From Thermococcus sp. (GTDB taxonomy: Archaea; Methanobacteriota_B; Thermococci; Thermococcales; Thermococcaceae), in assembly GCA_026987155.1 (NCBI GenBank), contig JALSNG010000078.1:1-31582 (forward strand): a stretch of DNA of 31,582 nucleotides. The letters are read 5' to 3'. The notes below the pieces were generated by a model, which saw only the letters and a program-made list of their open reading frames with translations, was not told where the DNA came from and ran no database searches. The translations under genes and the position numbers were made by a program. Shown one piece after another: positions 22,176 through 30,272 of this stretch; the stretch's first letter is position 1, and each line of letters begins with the position of its first letter.

Positions 22176-23044
22176 AGGGCACCCCTTCCAGCCTTTGTAA
22201 TGTAAACCTCCGAACCTATACCCATCTCCTTAAACGCCTCGGAGATAGCCTTTCCAATCTCACGGACATCATCGCCTATCGCGAACACTGCCGGCCCGGA
22301 GCCCGAAACGGAAAAACCGTAGGCACCCGCCTCGAGGGCAGCTCTCCTTACGGTTTCATACCACGGCATCAACCTCTTCCTGTACGGAAGGGCAATCCTG
22401 TCATCAAGGAGCCTCCCCACCGCCTCCAAATCACCCTCCTTTAGAGCCAGGACAAGAGAACTCGCGAGGGCAACGTTCCTGACTGCATCACCTATGGGGA
22501 TTTCATCGGGCAGTAGCCTCCTGGCCTCGCTCGTTGGTATATCCACGTCCGGCAGAACCGCAACGAGCCTGAAATCCACGGGGACAGACCACACTCTCAG
22601 CGGCTCAAGGGATTCTATGACCGTGAAGTTCCCGTAATAGGCGGGGACGACGTTATCACCGTGCGCACTACCAGATGCCGCTCTCTCCCCCTCCATTGCG
22701 GCGCGGAGTATAATCCTCTCATCGTCCACCCCAAGGACCCTTGCCATTGCCATTGCCCCCGCAAGGGAAGAGGCTCCGGAGCTTCCAAGTCCGCTCTTGG
22801 GGCGTATTCCCTTGGACAGCCTCATGCTTAAAGCGATTTCCTGCCCCACGAGTCTTGAGAGGGCCTTAGCAGACACTAAAGCCACATTTCTGCCATCCTC
22901 GGGTACGGGAAATCCCTCCACCCGGATCTCCCATTCTCCCGATTCTCTAAACTTGAGCTCGTCGTAGGGGTCGCCTATGCCAACTCCAAAGACGTCAAAC
23001 CCGGGCCCAAAGTTCGCTATAGTGGCGTGAACCCGAACTTTCAT
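22166..23044 (-). CDS. thrB: Homoserine kinase
   Basis: Phosphorylates homoserine with ATP to O-phosphohomoserine. 292 residues, GHMP kinase superfamily. The N-terminal VRVHATIANFGPGFDVFGVG is the ThrB signature. The ATP-binding GIRPKSGLGSSGASSLAGAMA lies at about 85-105, and the C-terminal GAYGFSVSGSGPAVFAI is the third GHMP motif. ATG 23044 has GGGGTGG upstream and matches the family start MKVRV. The gene begins 50 bases inside the end of the preceding aspartate kinase, an unusually long overlap for this cluster. Confidence 0.95.
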   Translation of the reverse strand: MKVRVHATIANFGPGFDVFGVGIGDPYDELKFRESGEWEIRVEGFPVPEDGRNVALVSAKALSRLVGQEIALSMRLSKGIRPKSGLGSSGASSLAGAMAMARVLGVDDERIILRAAMEGERAASGSAHGDNVVPAYYGNFTVIESLEPLRVWSVPVDFRLVAVLPDVDIPTSEARRLLPDEIPIGDAVRNVALASSLVLALKEGDLEAVGRLLDDRIALPYRKRLMPWYETVRRAALEAGAYGFSVSGSGPAVFAIGDDVREIGKAISEAFKEMGIGSEVYITKAGRGALWF

Positions 23045-24050
23045 CAAAAACCACCCCGTGGATTTCTCTAAGCACAGGGGCGAGCTCCTCCCTCTCCACT
23101 GTAATGGAGAAGTAACCACTACCCCTTTTTCCGTGCCACCCAGGGACTTCTTCGACGCCCACAACAAAGATATGCGCCATCTCGCCCTCTGTCCTGTAAG
23201 TCACTATGGGCCACTCGTCCCCGAAGTCCGAGACGAGAGTTCCAAGGCGCCAGTCCTCAGTTTTACCGAGTATCAGGGGAATACCATCGATTGGTTCAAG
23301 CGTTCTTGGGTGGAGGGCTTTCATTCCAAGTTTTGCCGCAAGTAGTGCCCGTTCCCTTGAAATAAAATGAAAGAGCCTCGCCCCCGGCACTAGCCTTGGA
23401 TCGGCAGTGTAGATTCCCCTAACGTCGCTCATTATCAGAACGGCCCTCGCATCGAGGAGCCTTCCGAGAGCTGAGGCAGTGTAATCACTGCCACCCCTAC
23501 CAAGGGTCGCCACTCTGCCGTTGAGATTTCCTATGAACCCAGTGACCACGGGGACGGTGTCGCGTGCCGCTTCCCTTAACTTCACCGCGTGAGGCAGGCT
23601 CCTTTCAAAATCCACCTCTGCAGACCCAAAGTTCCCCTTCAGCATCAGGACGCTCCATGCATCAACAGAAACCGCGGGAATTCCCTCGTTTTTCAGGGCC
23701 TGGGCCAGGAGTACTGCCGAAAGCCTCTCTCCGAAGGAGAGGATGTAATCCCTCCACACTGGATCGTATCTGCGCCGCGCCACTGCCGCTTCGAGCTCCC
23801 TCAGGAGAGGGTCTATCTCGGCCCCGAGCCTGTCGGCTATTATCGAATGCTCGAGTACAATGCTCTCGTAGACGTCCCAATCAGGCCACTCCGAAAGCCT
23901 CAAAAGCTTCTCCGTAACGCCCCTGAGGGCAGAAACCACTACTACCAGCCTGCCTCCATCGAGGAGATACTCAACTAACTTTAAGGCACTCCAGAAGTGG
24001 TTCTTCACCGAGCTTCCCCCGAACTTGACAACGCTGAGTTTCTCGATCAC
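22995..24050 (-). CDS. Aspartate kinase, short form (copy 1)
   Basis: Phosphorylates aspartate to start the threonine/methionine/lysine pathway. About 351 residues, shorter than the usual 450-470 of enzymes with two ACT domains. The N-terminal VVKFGGSSVKN, the ATLGRGGSDYTASALG segment and SDVRGIYTADPR mark the amino-acid kinase fold. Only about 65 residues follow, with one ACT-like stretch (AHIFVVGVEEVPGW). GTG 24050 is chosen because it places KFGGSS at the usual distance from the N-terminus and follows the TATA at 24087. The frame extends to 24089 without homology. It is a tandem paralog of the next upstream gene. Confidence 0.88.
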   Translation of the reverse strand: MIEKLSVVKFGGSSVKNHFWSALKLVEYLLDGGRLVVVVSALRGVTEKLLRLSEWPDWDVYESIVLEHSIIADRLGAEIDPLLRELEAAVARRRYDPVWRDYILSFGERLSAVLLAQALKNEGIPAVSVDAWSVLMLKGNFGSAEVDFERSLPHAVKLREAARDTVPVVTGFIGNLNGRVATLGRGGSDYTASALGRLLDARAVLIMSDVRGIYTADPRLVPGARLFHFISRERALLAAKLGMKALHPRTLEPIDGIPLILGKTEDWRLGTLVSDFGDEWPIVTYRTEGEMAHIFVVGVEEVPGWHGKRGSGYFSITVEREELAPVLREIHGVVFDESSGSRHYSELWARV

Positions 24051-24086
24051 CGATGGCTGACCACCCGGGATAGGGGAGTTCCACGA

Positions 24087-24094
24087 CAATATAA
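24087..24094 (-). promoter_or_regulatory. Internal promoter between the two aspartate kinase genes
   Basis: On the minus strand GAAAAAGCC is followed by TTATATTG, a BRE/TATA-like pair about 40 bases before GTG 24050. The 110-base gap here is the only sizeable one in the met/thr cluster, so threonine-branch genes may be transcribed separately from the methionine genes. Confidence 0.5.
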
Positions 24095-24160
24095 GGCTTT
24101 TTCAAAGTTTTTCAGATATCTGACAAGTGAAAGCCCCAAATACGGCAAAGATTTAAATTT

Positions 24161-25264
24161 TCAAGTTGATGCCAAGGCTTCCACCCGAACACTTGACAAC
24201 GTCCCCGGCGGGACTAACCTGTTTCCCACAACCTCCCAGTGAATGGAGTTCAAAGTGCTCCCGACACGGAGCCTTGGGACGGTCACCGAAACCCAGGGGA
24301 CCCCATTCTCCTCCCCATACTCGAAGTCGAAGCCTGGAAGGGAATCAACCCCAACGACGCTCACGATACCACGCTCCCCCTCAATTCTGTGAGTCACTAT
24401 CGGCATTCCCGAACTCTTCTCTCCCACGAGGGTCCCTATGTGCCAGTCCCTTGTTCTGCCAAGGTATATCGGTTTCCCCCCCGATGCATCGACCGCCTTC
24501 GGGTGGAGGGCTTTCATTCCAAGCTTTGCTGCAAGTGACGCCTCTTTCCTGGAGACTGAAGGTATGAGCTTCGCCAGGATGACCCTCCGAGGATCGGCAG
24601 TGTAGATTCCGTCCACATCGCTCATTATAAAGACTCCAGTCGCGTCGAGGAGCCCTCCGAGGGCCGAGGCAGTGTAATCACTGCCACCCCTACCAAGGGT
24701 CGTTCTGAACTCCCCAAATCCACCTACGAACCCAGGGATCACTGGGACCACTCCGTCCTCAAGGGCATCCCTAACGTCACCCACAGCCTTTGCACTCTCA
24801 GAGAAATCTATCTCAGCGTTCCCAAAGCGCCCGTCGGTCTTTATAACGTTCCACGGCTCAAACAGCACGGATGGAATCCCCCTCCTCCTCAGGGCCTCAA
24901 CGAAGAGTATACCCGAAAGAAGCTCCCCAAATGACAGCACATGGTCTATGAACGCCTCAGTTGAGGGGAAGGACTCCCTCAAAGGGAATACTTCCTTGAG
25001 CTCCTTGAATACAGGGGAGAGGACGGAGGGGTCTATGCCCCCCCTGACGGCTGCGGCCCTATGGAGTTCCAGGAGTTCATAACCAGAGATGTGGCCCAAG
25101 GCCACTTCAAGCAGGGCGTCCGTTGTTCCCTTGAGGGCCGAAACGACCACCGCAACATCGTTCCCATCCCAGAGACGCTGGACGAAAGATACTGCCTCCG
25201 CAAAGTTGTCCCTAACTGAGCTCCCCCCAAACTTGACAACGAACCTGCCCCAGGAACATATCAT
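24161..25264 (-). CDS. Aspartate kinase, short form (copy 2)
   Basis: 367 residues, same layout as copy 1. VVKFGGSSVRDN is at about 8-19, then TTLGRGGSDYTASALGG, SDVDGIYTADPRR and AAKLGMKALHPKAVD. About 75 residues follow, with one ACT-like stretch (GIVSVVGVDSLPGF...WVSVTVP). Key catalytic motifs are intact in both copies, so both may be active and might differ in feedback control or pair as a heteromer (inference). ATG 25264 overlaps the stop of the MetE-like gene by one base (TGATG) and has GGAGG upstream; a TTG at 25267 is an alternative. Confidence 0.9.
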   Translation of the reverse strand: MICSWGRFVVKFGGSSVRDNFAEAVSFVQRLWDGNDVAVVVSALKGTTDALLEVALGHISGYELLELHRAAAVRGGIDPSVLSPVFKELKEVFPLRESFPSTEAFIDHVLSFGELLSGILFVEALRRRGIPSVLFEPWNVIKTDGRFGNAEIDFSESAKAVGDVRDALEDGVVPVIPGFVGGFGEFRTTLGRGGSDYTASALGGLLDATGVFIMSDVDGIYTADPRRVILAKLIPSVSRKEASLAAKLGMKALHPKAVDASGGKPIYLGRTRDWHIGTLVGEKSSGMPIVTHRIEGERGIVSVVGVDSLPGFDFEYGEENGVPWVSVTVPRLRVGSTLNSIHWEVVGNRLVPPGTLSSVRVEALAST

Positions 25265-26274
25265 CAAACCGACCTCCTAAAGGGTACCGTCTCCTTTCCA
25301 CTCCTCGCGAGTTCCCTCCTCACGATCTGGACGCCCTTGACCAAGTTCACGAGCTTCTGGTAGGCTATCCTGCGGTCGAGGAGCTTCAGGCCACAATCGG
25401 GATTCACGTAGAGCCTCTCGGGCTCGATGTATTCCATTACCTTCCGGATGGCCTTCGCAACCTCCTCAGGGCTCTCTACCCGAGGATTGTGAACGTCCAC
25501 CGCCCCAAAACCAAGCTCCTGATGAGTTAGTTTTTTGAGGTAGTCCATGTCCCTGAAGTTCCTGTTGGCGAATTCAAGGGCGAACTGGCTGACCTTGATA
25601 TCATCGAAGTAATCCGCAAAGAGATGGTAGTTGGAGTAGCAGACGTGGAGCCCGAACTTGACCTTTACCCCTTTGACGGCCCTGTTAATAGCCTCAACGG
25701 CCATGGGCACCTCGTCTGGGTGATTCAGCATCGCGGGCTCGTCTATCTGAATGAAACTGGCGCCCTCCCTCTCAAGGGCTTTAAACTCCCTGTTGAGGAT
25801 TTTAGCGAGATCAAATGCCAGTTCTTCCTTGCTGGGATAATACTCGTTGAAGCTCCATTCCGCTATGGTGTAGGGCCCGGTTATGGGAACCTTGACTATC
25901 TCCCTCGTCGTATTGGCCTTGACCCACCCGAACTCCTCCAGGACGAGGGGCTCCCTGTATTCGAGCTTTGAGACAGCGGCGGCTTTGTTGAAATAGGCGT
26001 TACCCCACACCCTCACGGGGCCGTAGAACCTAAAACCGGATATCTTGGCGGTGAAGTATTCGGTCATCTCACTCCTTCCCATCTCACCATCCCACGGGAT
26101 ATCTATCCCAGCCCTCTCATGTTCCCTCAACACTGAAACGCTCGCATCCTTCACTGCCTCCTCAAAATCCTCCTTGGGGAGCCTTCCGAGTTCGTAAAGA
26201 CTGTACATCCTGAGGAGCCACCTGGGTTTTGGGTAACTGCCTATTATACTCGTCGGAAGTATGGGAAGCTCCAC
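25264..26274 (-). CDS. Methionine synthase, cobalamin-independent catalytic domain (core MetE-type)
   Basis: Transfers a methyl group to homocysteine to make methionine. About 336 residues, corresponding to the C-terminal barrel of MetE. The start motif is LPTSIIGSYPKPRW. Zinc ligands are visible: His and Cys in GLHVCYSNYH, Glu in FALEFANR, and Cys in VNPDCGLKLL. IQIDEPAM also fits the family. GTG 26274 (giving MELPILPTS after GGTGAGTGAA) is preferred over ATG 26298, which would overlap the upstream gene by 23 bases. The usual N-terminal half of MetE is encoded as a separate gene just upstream. The methyl donor in archaea may not be a folate polyglutamate. Confidence 0.92.
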   Translation of the reverse strand: MELPILPTSIIGSYPKPRWLLRMYSLYELGRLPKEDFEEAVKDASVSVLREHERAGIDIPWDGEMGRSEMTEYFTAKISGFRFYGPVRVWGNAYFNKAAAVSKLEYREPLVLEEFGWVKANTTREIVKVPITGPYTIAEWSFNEYYPSKEELAFDLAKILNREFKALEREGASFIQIDEPAMLNHPDEVPMAVEAINRAVKGVKVKFGLHVCYSNYHLFADYFDDIKVSQFALEFANRNFRDMDYLKKLTHQELGFGAVDVHNPRVESPEEVAKAIRKVMEYIEPERLYVNPDCGLKLLDRRIAYQKLVNLVKGVQIVRRELARSGKETVPFRRSV

Positions 26275-26275
26275 T

Positions 26276-27205
26276 TCACTCACCCCCCAGTTTTCCAAGG
26301 AGTTTTAGTTTCCTCCACGCCACACTCTCAGGAAGGAAATCAAGGAGTGTGTTCGGCGTCACGTAGAGCTTGCCATGCTTTCTCAGGAGGGGCTTAATGC
26401 GATCAACGAGTCTGTCGCGCCGCTCCATCTTCGTCTCCCTTGCGTTAACCACTCCGATTCCCAACTCTCCGCGGTACTCCTGGGGAACGCTTCCCTCGAC
26501 CAGGTCAACGTTTAGGATGACCCCCTCGGGAAGAACCCTCGGGGTTCCGAAGTACGTGACAACCCAGATCCGCTTCACCCTCGCAAGCCTCTCAATCACT
26601 GCCTTTGCGAGATCCGGCGTTACCTCATCTGTTTTTTCCTTTGTGGCCCGGGAAAGCTCCGCTGCAAGGGCAGGCTCCTGGAGCTCAACGAGCTCCAGGG
26701 GAAGGTCCTTCAGGAGTTCCCTAAGAACTTCCGCATAGGCCTCCACAAGCTCATCAAGGTTCTTGTAGGCTTCGTTGATCGAGTGATATGCGAGGGTAAC
26801 AGGGCCCGGAAGCACCGCTTTGAGGGTGGCGCCAGGGTAAACTTCCTCCTTCAAGTCGAGGGCCACGCTGAGCCACTCGGGAATGGGATTATCCCTCAGT
26901 GACAGCTCTCCCCTCACAACGGGGGAGCGGTAGAAGAAGTTGTTCTCGTAGAATTTGAAGAGCCCGTTAACCTCAACCCCATCGACGAATCTTATGAAGG
27001 GGTTGAATATATCATCCCACCTGTAAAGACCGTCGGTTATCACACGTATACCGGCCTTCCGGAGGTTTTCAAAGGCCCTCTTCGTGTGCGCCCGGTATGC
27101 CTCCTCCAACTTCTCCTCTCCAAGTCTACCGAGATAGTACTGCTCAAGCTTTTTCGACAACGAAACTGGTCTTGGAAGACCACCTATCAGGGCAGGCACT
27201 ATCAT
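26276..27205 (-). CDS. MetE N-terminal-domain homolog, separate protein
   Basis: 309 residues of the UROD/MetE-like barrel fold, related to the N-terminal half of MetE. GGLPRPVSLSKKLEQYYLG at the start, AVLPGPVTLAYHS, the LVELQEPALA segment and VVTYFGTPRVL are all family landmarks. No His-x-Cys zinc site is seen, so it is unlikely to be the catalytic half. It may position the methyl donor or act with the downstream catalytic protein as a two-subunit methionine synthase (inference). ATG 27205 overlaps the MetV-MetF-like gene by 4 bases (ATGA), with GGGGGTG upstream. Confidence 0.88.
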   Translation of the reverse strand: MIVPALIGGLPRPVSLSKKLEQYYLGRLGEEKLEEAYRAHTKRAFENLRKAGIRVITDGLYRWDDIFNPFIRFVDGVEVNGLFKFYENNFFYRSPVVRGELSLRDNPIPEWLSVALDLKEEVYPGATLKAVLPGPVTLAYHSINEAYKNLDELVEAYAEVLRELLKDLPLELVELQEPALAAELSRATKEKTDEVTPDLAKAVIERLARVKRIWVVTYFGTPRVLPEGVILNVDLVEGSVPQEYRGELGIGVVNARETKMERRDRLVDRIKPLLRKHGKLYVTPNTLLDFLPESVAWRKLKLLGKLGGE

Positions 27206-28260
27206 CCAAACACCCCCTCTACAATTTTCCTCGCCTCTTCCTCAAGTCTTAACCATTCCCCAACATCCCTTGAAAGGACTATGAGGTTCACACCCCCAAC
27301 GTCCAAAGCCTTCACCTCCTCAATGAGCTCTTCAAACGTCTCTTCTCCTGTGGGGATTCCCATCCTCTCAAGCAGGGGCTTCACCCAGTCCTCGATGGGG
27401 TAGAGGAGGGAGACAACGAGGGGGACCTCAAACTCCCCGTATTTCCCCAGTTCCTCAAGGATAGCCTTAATTCCGCTAACGCTTTCCTTCGTTGCCACCA
27501 CCTGGGTAACGAAGGCCTCAGCCCCTGCTATAAGCTTCCTCGCCATTCTTCTCGCCTCGACCCGGGGCCTGTAATGGGGGTTCATGCCCCCGAGAACCCG
27601 GGGCCTGCTTCCAACGTCAAAAACCTCCCTCGTAGGCATGACCCCAGCAAAGACTATCCTCGCCAAACGTATCAGGTTGGCGGAATCGAGGTCGAAGACG
27701 GGCTTACTGGGGACTCCATGTCCCGGCCAGTCTCCCGTAACAAGCAATACTGCCTCAAAGTTGAAGAGCTGAGCCGTTCTGAGCTCCGACGCCACTGCCG
27801 AGAGGTTTCTGTCCTTCGCAGTTATGTGGGGCATGACACCGGCCCTGCCACCGAGAACCTTCAAGTAAGTGCCAAAAGCAACTGGATCTACATGTGGATA
27901 ACCGAGGGGGTTGTCGGGTACCGTCAGGAGATCTGCCTCGACCCTCCCGAGGACTCTCACAACGTCCTCCTCTTCCCTAACCGCCGCTATAGGGAACTCG
28001 ACGCTGAAAGCCTTTCCCCTCTCCAGATTCTTCCAGAAAACCGAGGCCCTTGGCTCACTATCCCCCCTTACGAGATCCTCAAGTTCGAGCAGTAGGGGGT
28101 GTTCCTCAAAGATCATGGCAGGTTCAACCCGTGCAATTTTGGCCATGGTGCTCGTCCAGGGACAGTCCCTTCCATCCACTTCGCATACCTCCCCAAGCGC
28201 TCCTCCACACGGGCCGTTAAGCAGGTTCTTTGGACACGTATACACTCTGAGAGTTCTCAC
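27202..28260 (-). CDS. MetV-MetF fusion: methylenetetrahydrofolate-reductase-like protein with N-terminal cysteine domain
   Basis: 352 residues. Residues 1-60 are the MTHFR C-terminal-type (MetV-like) domain, with four cysteines at 9, 18, 26 and 33 in TCPKNLLNGPCGG...GEVCEVDGRDCPW. Residues 75-345 are a MetF-type TIM barrel (FSVEFPIAAVREEEDVVRVL, ADLLTVPDNPLG, VMPHITAKDRN, AVLLVTGDWP). In many bacteria MetV is a separate partner of MetF; here it is at the N-terminus of the same chain. It probably produces a methyl-pterin/C1 donor for the adjacent methionine synthase proteins. GTG 28260 overlaps the preceding stop by 4 bases (GTGA). Confidence 0.88.
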   Translation of the reverse strand: MRTLRVYTCPKNLLNGPCGGALGEVCEVDGRDCPWTSTMAKIARVEPAMIFEEHPLLLELEDLVRGDSEPRASVFWKNLERGKAFSVEFPIAAVREEEDVVRVLGRVEADLLTVPDNPLGYPHVDPVAFGTYLKVLGGRAGVMPHITAKDRNLSAVASELRTAQLFNFEAVLLVTGDWPGHGVPSKPVFDLDSANLIRLARIVFAGVMPTREVFDVGSRPRVLGGMNPHYRPRVEARRMARKLIAGAEAFVTQVVATKESVSGIKAILEELGKYGEFEVPLVVSLLYPIEDWVKPLLERMGIPTGEETFEELIEEVKALDVGGVNLIVLSRDVGEWLRLEEEARKIVEGVFG

Positions 28261-29354
28261 CCCCCGAGGGCTCTGTCGAGATCCTCTATGAGAGTATCCA
28301 AATCTTCTATTCCCACTGAAAGGCGGATCAAATCGGCTGTTATTCCGAGTAACTCCCTTCTTTCAGATGGCATCGTCTTGGCGGCGCTTATGATCGGGTA
28401 AGACGCGAGACTCTCCACTCCTCCGAGGGAAGGGGATGGGAAGACCCTCCTCAACGAGCAGAGAAAGTCTTTGGCCCCGTTTTTTCCACCGGCATGTCTG
28501 AAGCTAACGACACCTCCGAAAAGAGGGCGTTCGAACAGTTTCCTGGCAATGCCATGATATTCGTCGTCTCTGAGTCCAGGATAGTGCACGGCCTTAACCT
28601 TTGGATGCTCACTCAAGAACTCCGCTATCGCCAGCGCATTCTTGCTCTGCCTCTCGAAACGGAGCTCAAGGGTTTTCACCCCCCGTATTGTAAGCCACGC
28701 GTCTAGAGGCTGGATTATCGACCCCAACCGCCGTCTCCAGTGCCACAGCTCCTCCCCTTCAAGGGCACCCCATACCAGCGCCCCACCGAGGACGTCGTTG
28801 TGACCCGCTATGTACTTCGTGAGGCTGTGGACGACCCCGTGGGCACCGAGTTTAAGGGGCCTGAAAACAAGGGGGGAAAAGGTATTGTCGACTATAACCG
28901 TGGCGCCCACTTCTCTCGCTCTCTTTACTACTTTCTCCACGTCGATTACCTTGAGGGTAGGATTGGTAATGGTTTCCACGAGCACGAGTTTGGTTCCCTC
29001 ACCCATCGCGTCCACAAGGGAATCGGCACTCGGGTAGACAAGTTTAACCCTCACCCCAAACTTCGAGAGTTCCTCAGCAAGCTGTATGGTGGTTCCGTAA
29101 CCTTCCATCGGCAACAAAACCTCATCTCCTGCCGATAGAGTGCTCACGTAGAGGAGACTTATGGCCGCCATCCCGCTGTTAAGGGCGATGGCATCAACTC
29201 CCCCCTCCAGGGACGCGAGTCTGTGCTCCAGCTCTCTAACGGTCGGGTTCTCCTCCCTGCTGTATTTGAGATCCATGCCCCTGTCGGAGAGGGCCGTCTC
29301 CCCAGCCTGTTTGAACGCAACGGTGAGGTATATGGGATTGTGAAGGGGTTCCAT
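28257..29354 (-). CDS. Cystathionine gamma-synthase/lyase or O-acylhomoserine sulfhydrylase family enzyme
   Basis: PLP enzyme of the Cys/Met metabolism family, 365 residues from ATG 29354 (behind GGTGGTTTG). YSREENPTVRELE is at 31-43, ALNSGMAA at about 57-64, and VDNTFSPL with Asp156. The PLP lysine is Lys180 in HSLTKYIAGHNDVLGG. The frame is open 75 codons further upstream, but that part is outside the transcript predicted by the TATA at 29385. It is the first gene of the met/thr cluster, so it probably makes cystathionine or homocysteine. The activated homoserine substrate cannot be told from sequence; homoserine kinase in the same cluster makes O-phosphohomoserine a candidate. Confidence 0.88.
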   Translation of the reverse strand: MEPLHNPIYLTVAFKQAGETALSDRGMDLKYSREENPTVRELEHRLASLEGGVDAIALNSGMAAISLLYVSTLSAGDEVLLPMEGYGTTIQLAEELSKFGVRVKLVYPSADSLVDAMGEGTKLVLVETITNPTLKVIDVEKVVKRAREVGATVIVDNTFSPLVFRPLKLGAHGVVHSLTKYIAGHNDVLGGALVWGALEGEELWHWRRRLGSIIQPLDAWLTIRGVKTLELRFERQSKNALAIAEFLSEHPKVKAVHYPGLRDDEYHGIARKLFERPLFGGVVSFRHAGGKNGAKDFLCSLRRVFPSPSLGGVESLASYPIISAAKTMPSERRELLGITADLIRLSVGIEDLDTLIEDLDRALGG

Positions 29355-29384
29355 CAAACCACCGTTCAACACTAAGGGTGACTG

Positions 29385-29395
29385 TTTATATATTT
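29385..29395 (-). promoter_or_regulatory. Promoter of the methionine/threonine cluster
   Basis: On the minus strand GTCGAAAA leads into AAATATATAAA, a strong BRE/TATA element. Initiation is expected near 29362, leaving only a few bases before ATG 29354 with GGTGG. The 185 bases upstream are AT-rich and gene-free and may hold regulator sites. Confidence 0.7.
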
Positions 29396-29582
29396 TTCGA
29401 CATAATTTTTGGTAATGAATATTCTCTTTAGTTATTAAACTTGACAGAGTTATTGAAGAAGGCTTCTCCTCGCTTCTTTCATCGATGTTTTTGACACAAT
29501 GACGACAATATTTTTTGATACTTTGGGCGAGATTTAAAAGGAAATCACAAAACAATGCAGAGAACAGTGGAGACGACACCGT

Positions 29583-30272
29583 TTAGAGGCGCCTCAAAAT
29601 TCTCCTCGGATAGAAGTTCAGGCTGGCTCTGGCCTTTGGAATGTCCATACCAATGTTTATTCCAAGGCTCATCAGATCCCTCGGAGAGCGGACATGCCAT
29701 TTGGTCTCGGCCGAACTCGTGATGAATCTCGGGACCGAATACTTGTCAACGAGCTGCCATGTCTTGGCCATAAAGCGGAGTATCTGCACCCTCTCGTAGA
29801 GGTTCGCCCCGAGAAGCGGTGCCAGAGAGAATCCTATCGCGACATTCCTCCTGGCCGCTATCCCCGCCAGGATGTGGTCAAAGCCCGAATCCTTTCTTCC
29901 AAACCAGGGGGTTATGAGTGCATCCACTCCACTCTCAAGGGCGGCGCGGTTTACCCTCATGTCCCCGCCCTGGACGTAGAGGAGGACCTTTAAATTGCGG
30001 TTCTTCACCTCGCGGATGAGGCTGGGCTTTTTTGTAACTATCAGGAGCGCCACCCTTCCGTATCTTTCGCGAAGCTCTTTAATCTCCTCCTTGAGCTTTC
30101 CCCAGTCGGGGGGACTTTCGAGAACGAGCTTTTTGGTGAAGACAACCTCGTCGAACCACTCACTGGCCAATTTGTAGGCTTCCTCGCTCCTAACGTCCAT
30201 CTCAACGAAATAGTCTTGGGAGAAAGAGACCTCCCCTGCCCATGATTCCTGAAGAGAAACTCCCTCATTCAT
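29583..30272 (-). CDS. rnp3: RNase P protein component 3 (Rpp30/p30)
   Basis: Protein subunit of archaeal RNase P that helps the RNA cut tRNA 5' leaders; works with component 2. About 229 residues with the TIM-barrel p30 fold. FVEMDVRSEEAYKLASEWFDEVVFT at the N-terminus, VLLYVQGGDMRVNRAALESGVDALITPWFGRKDSG in the middle, and a C-terminal basic tail (NFYPRRILRRL). SAETKWHVRSPRDLMSLG near 190-207 is also typical. ATG 30272 is four bases inside the end of the upstream RNA-binding gene, with GGAGGA directly before it. The two are translated together. Confidence 0.93.
   Translation of the reverse strand: MNEGVSLQESWAGEVSFSQDYFVEMDVRSEEAYKLASEWFDEVVFTKKLVLESPPDWGKLKEEIKELRERYGRVALLIVTKKPSLIREVKNRNLKVLLYVQGGDMRVNRAALESGVDALITPWFGRKDSGFDHILAGIAARRNVAIGFSLAPLLGANLYERVQILRFMAKTWQLVDKYSVPRFITSSAETKWHVRSPRDLMSLGINIGMDIPKARASLNFYPRRILRRL

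Noticed and set aside
29355..29579. 75-codon N-terminal extension of the MetB/MetC-like gene
   Set aside because: It crosses the TATA box at 29385-29395, so it would not be transcribed. The extension has no homology-like features, and ATG 29354 has a good GGTGG site.
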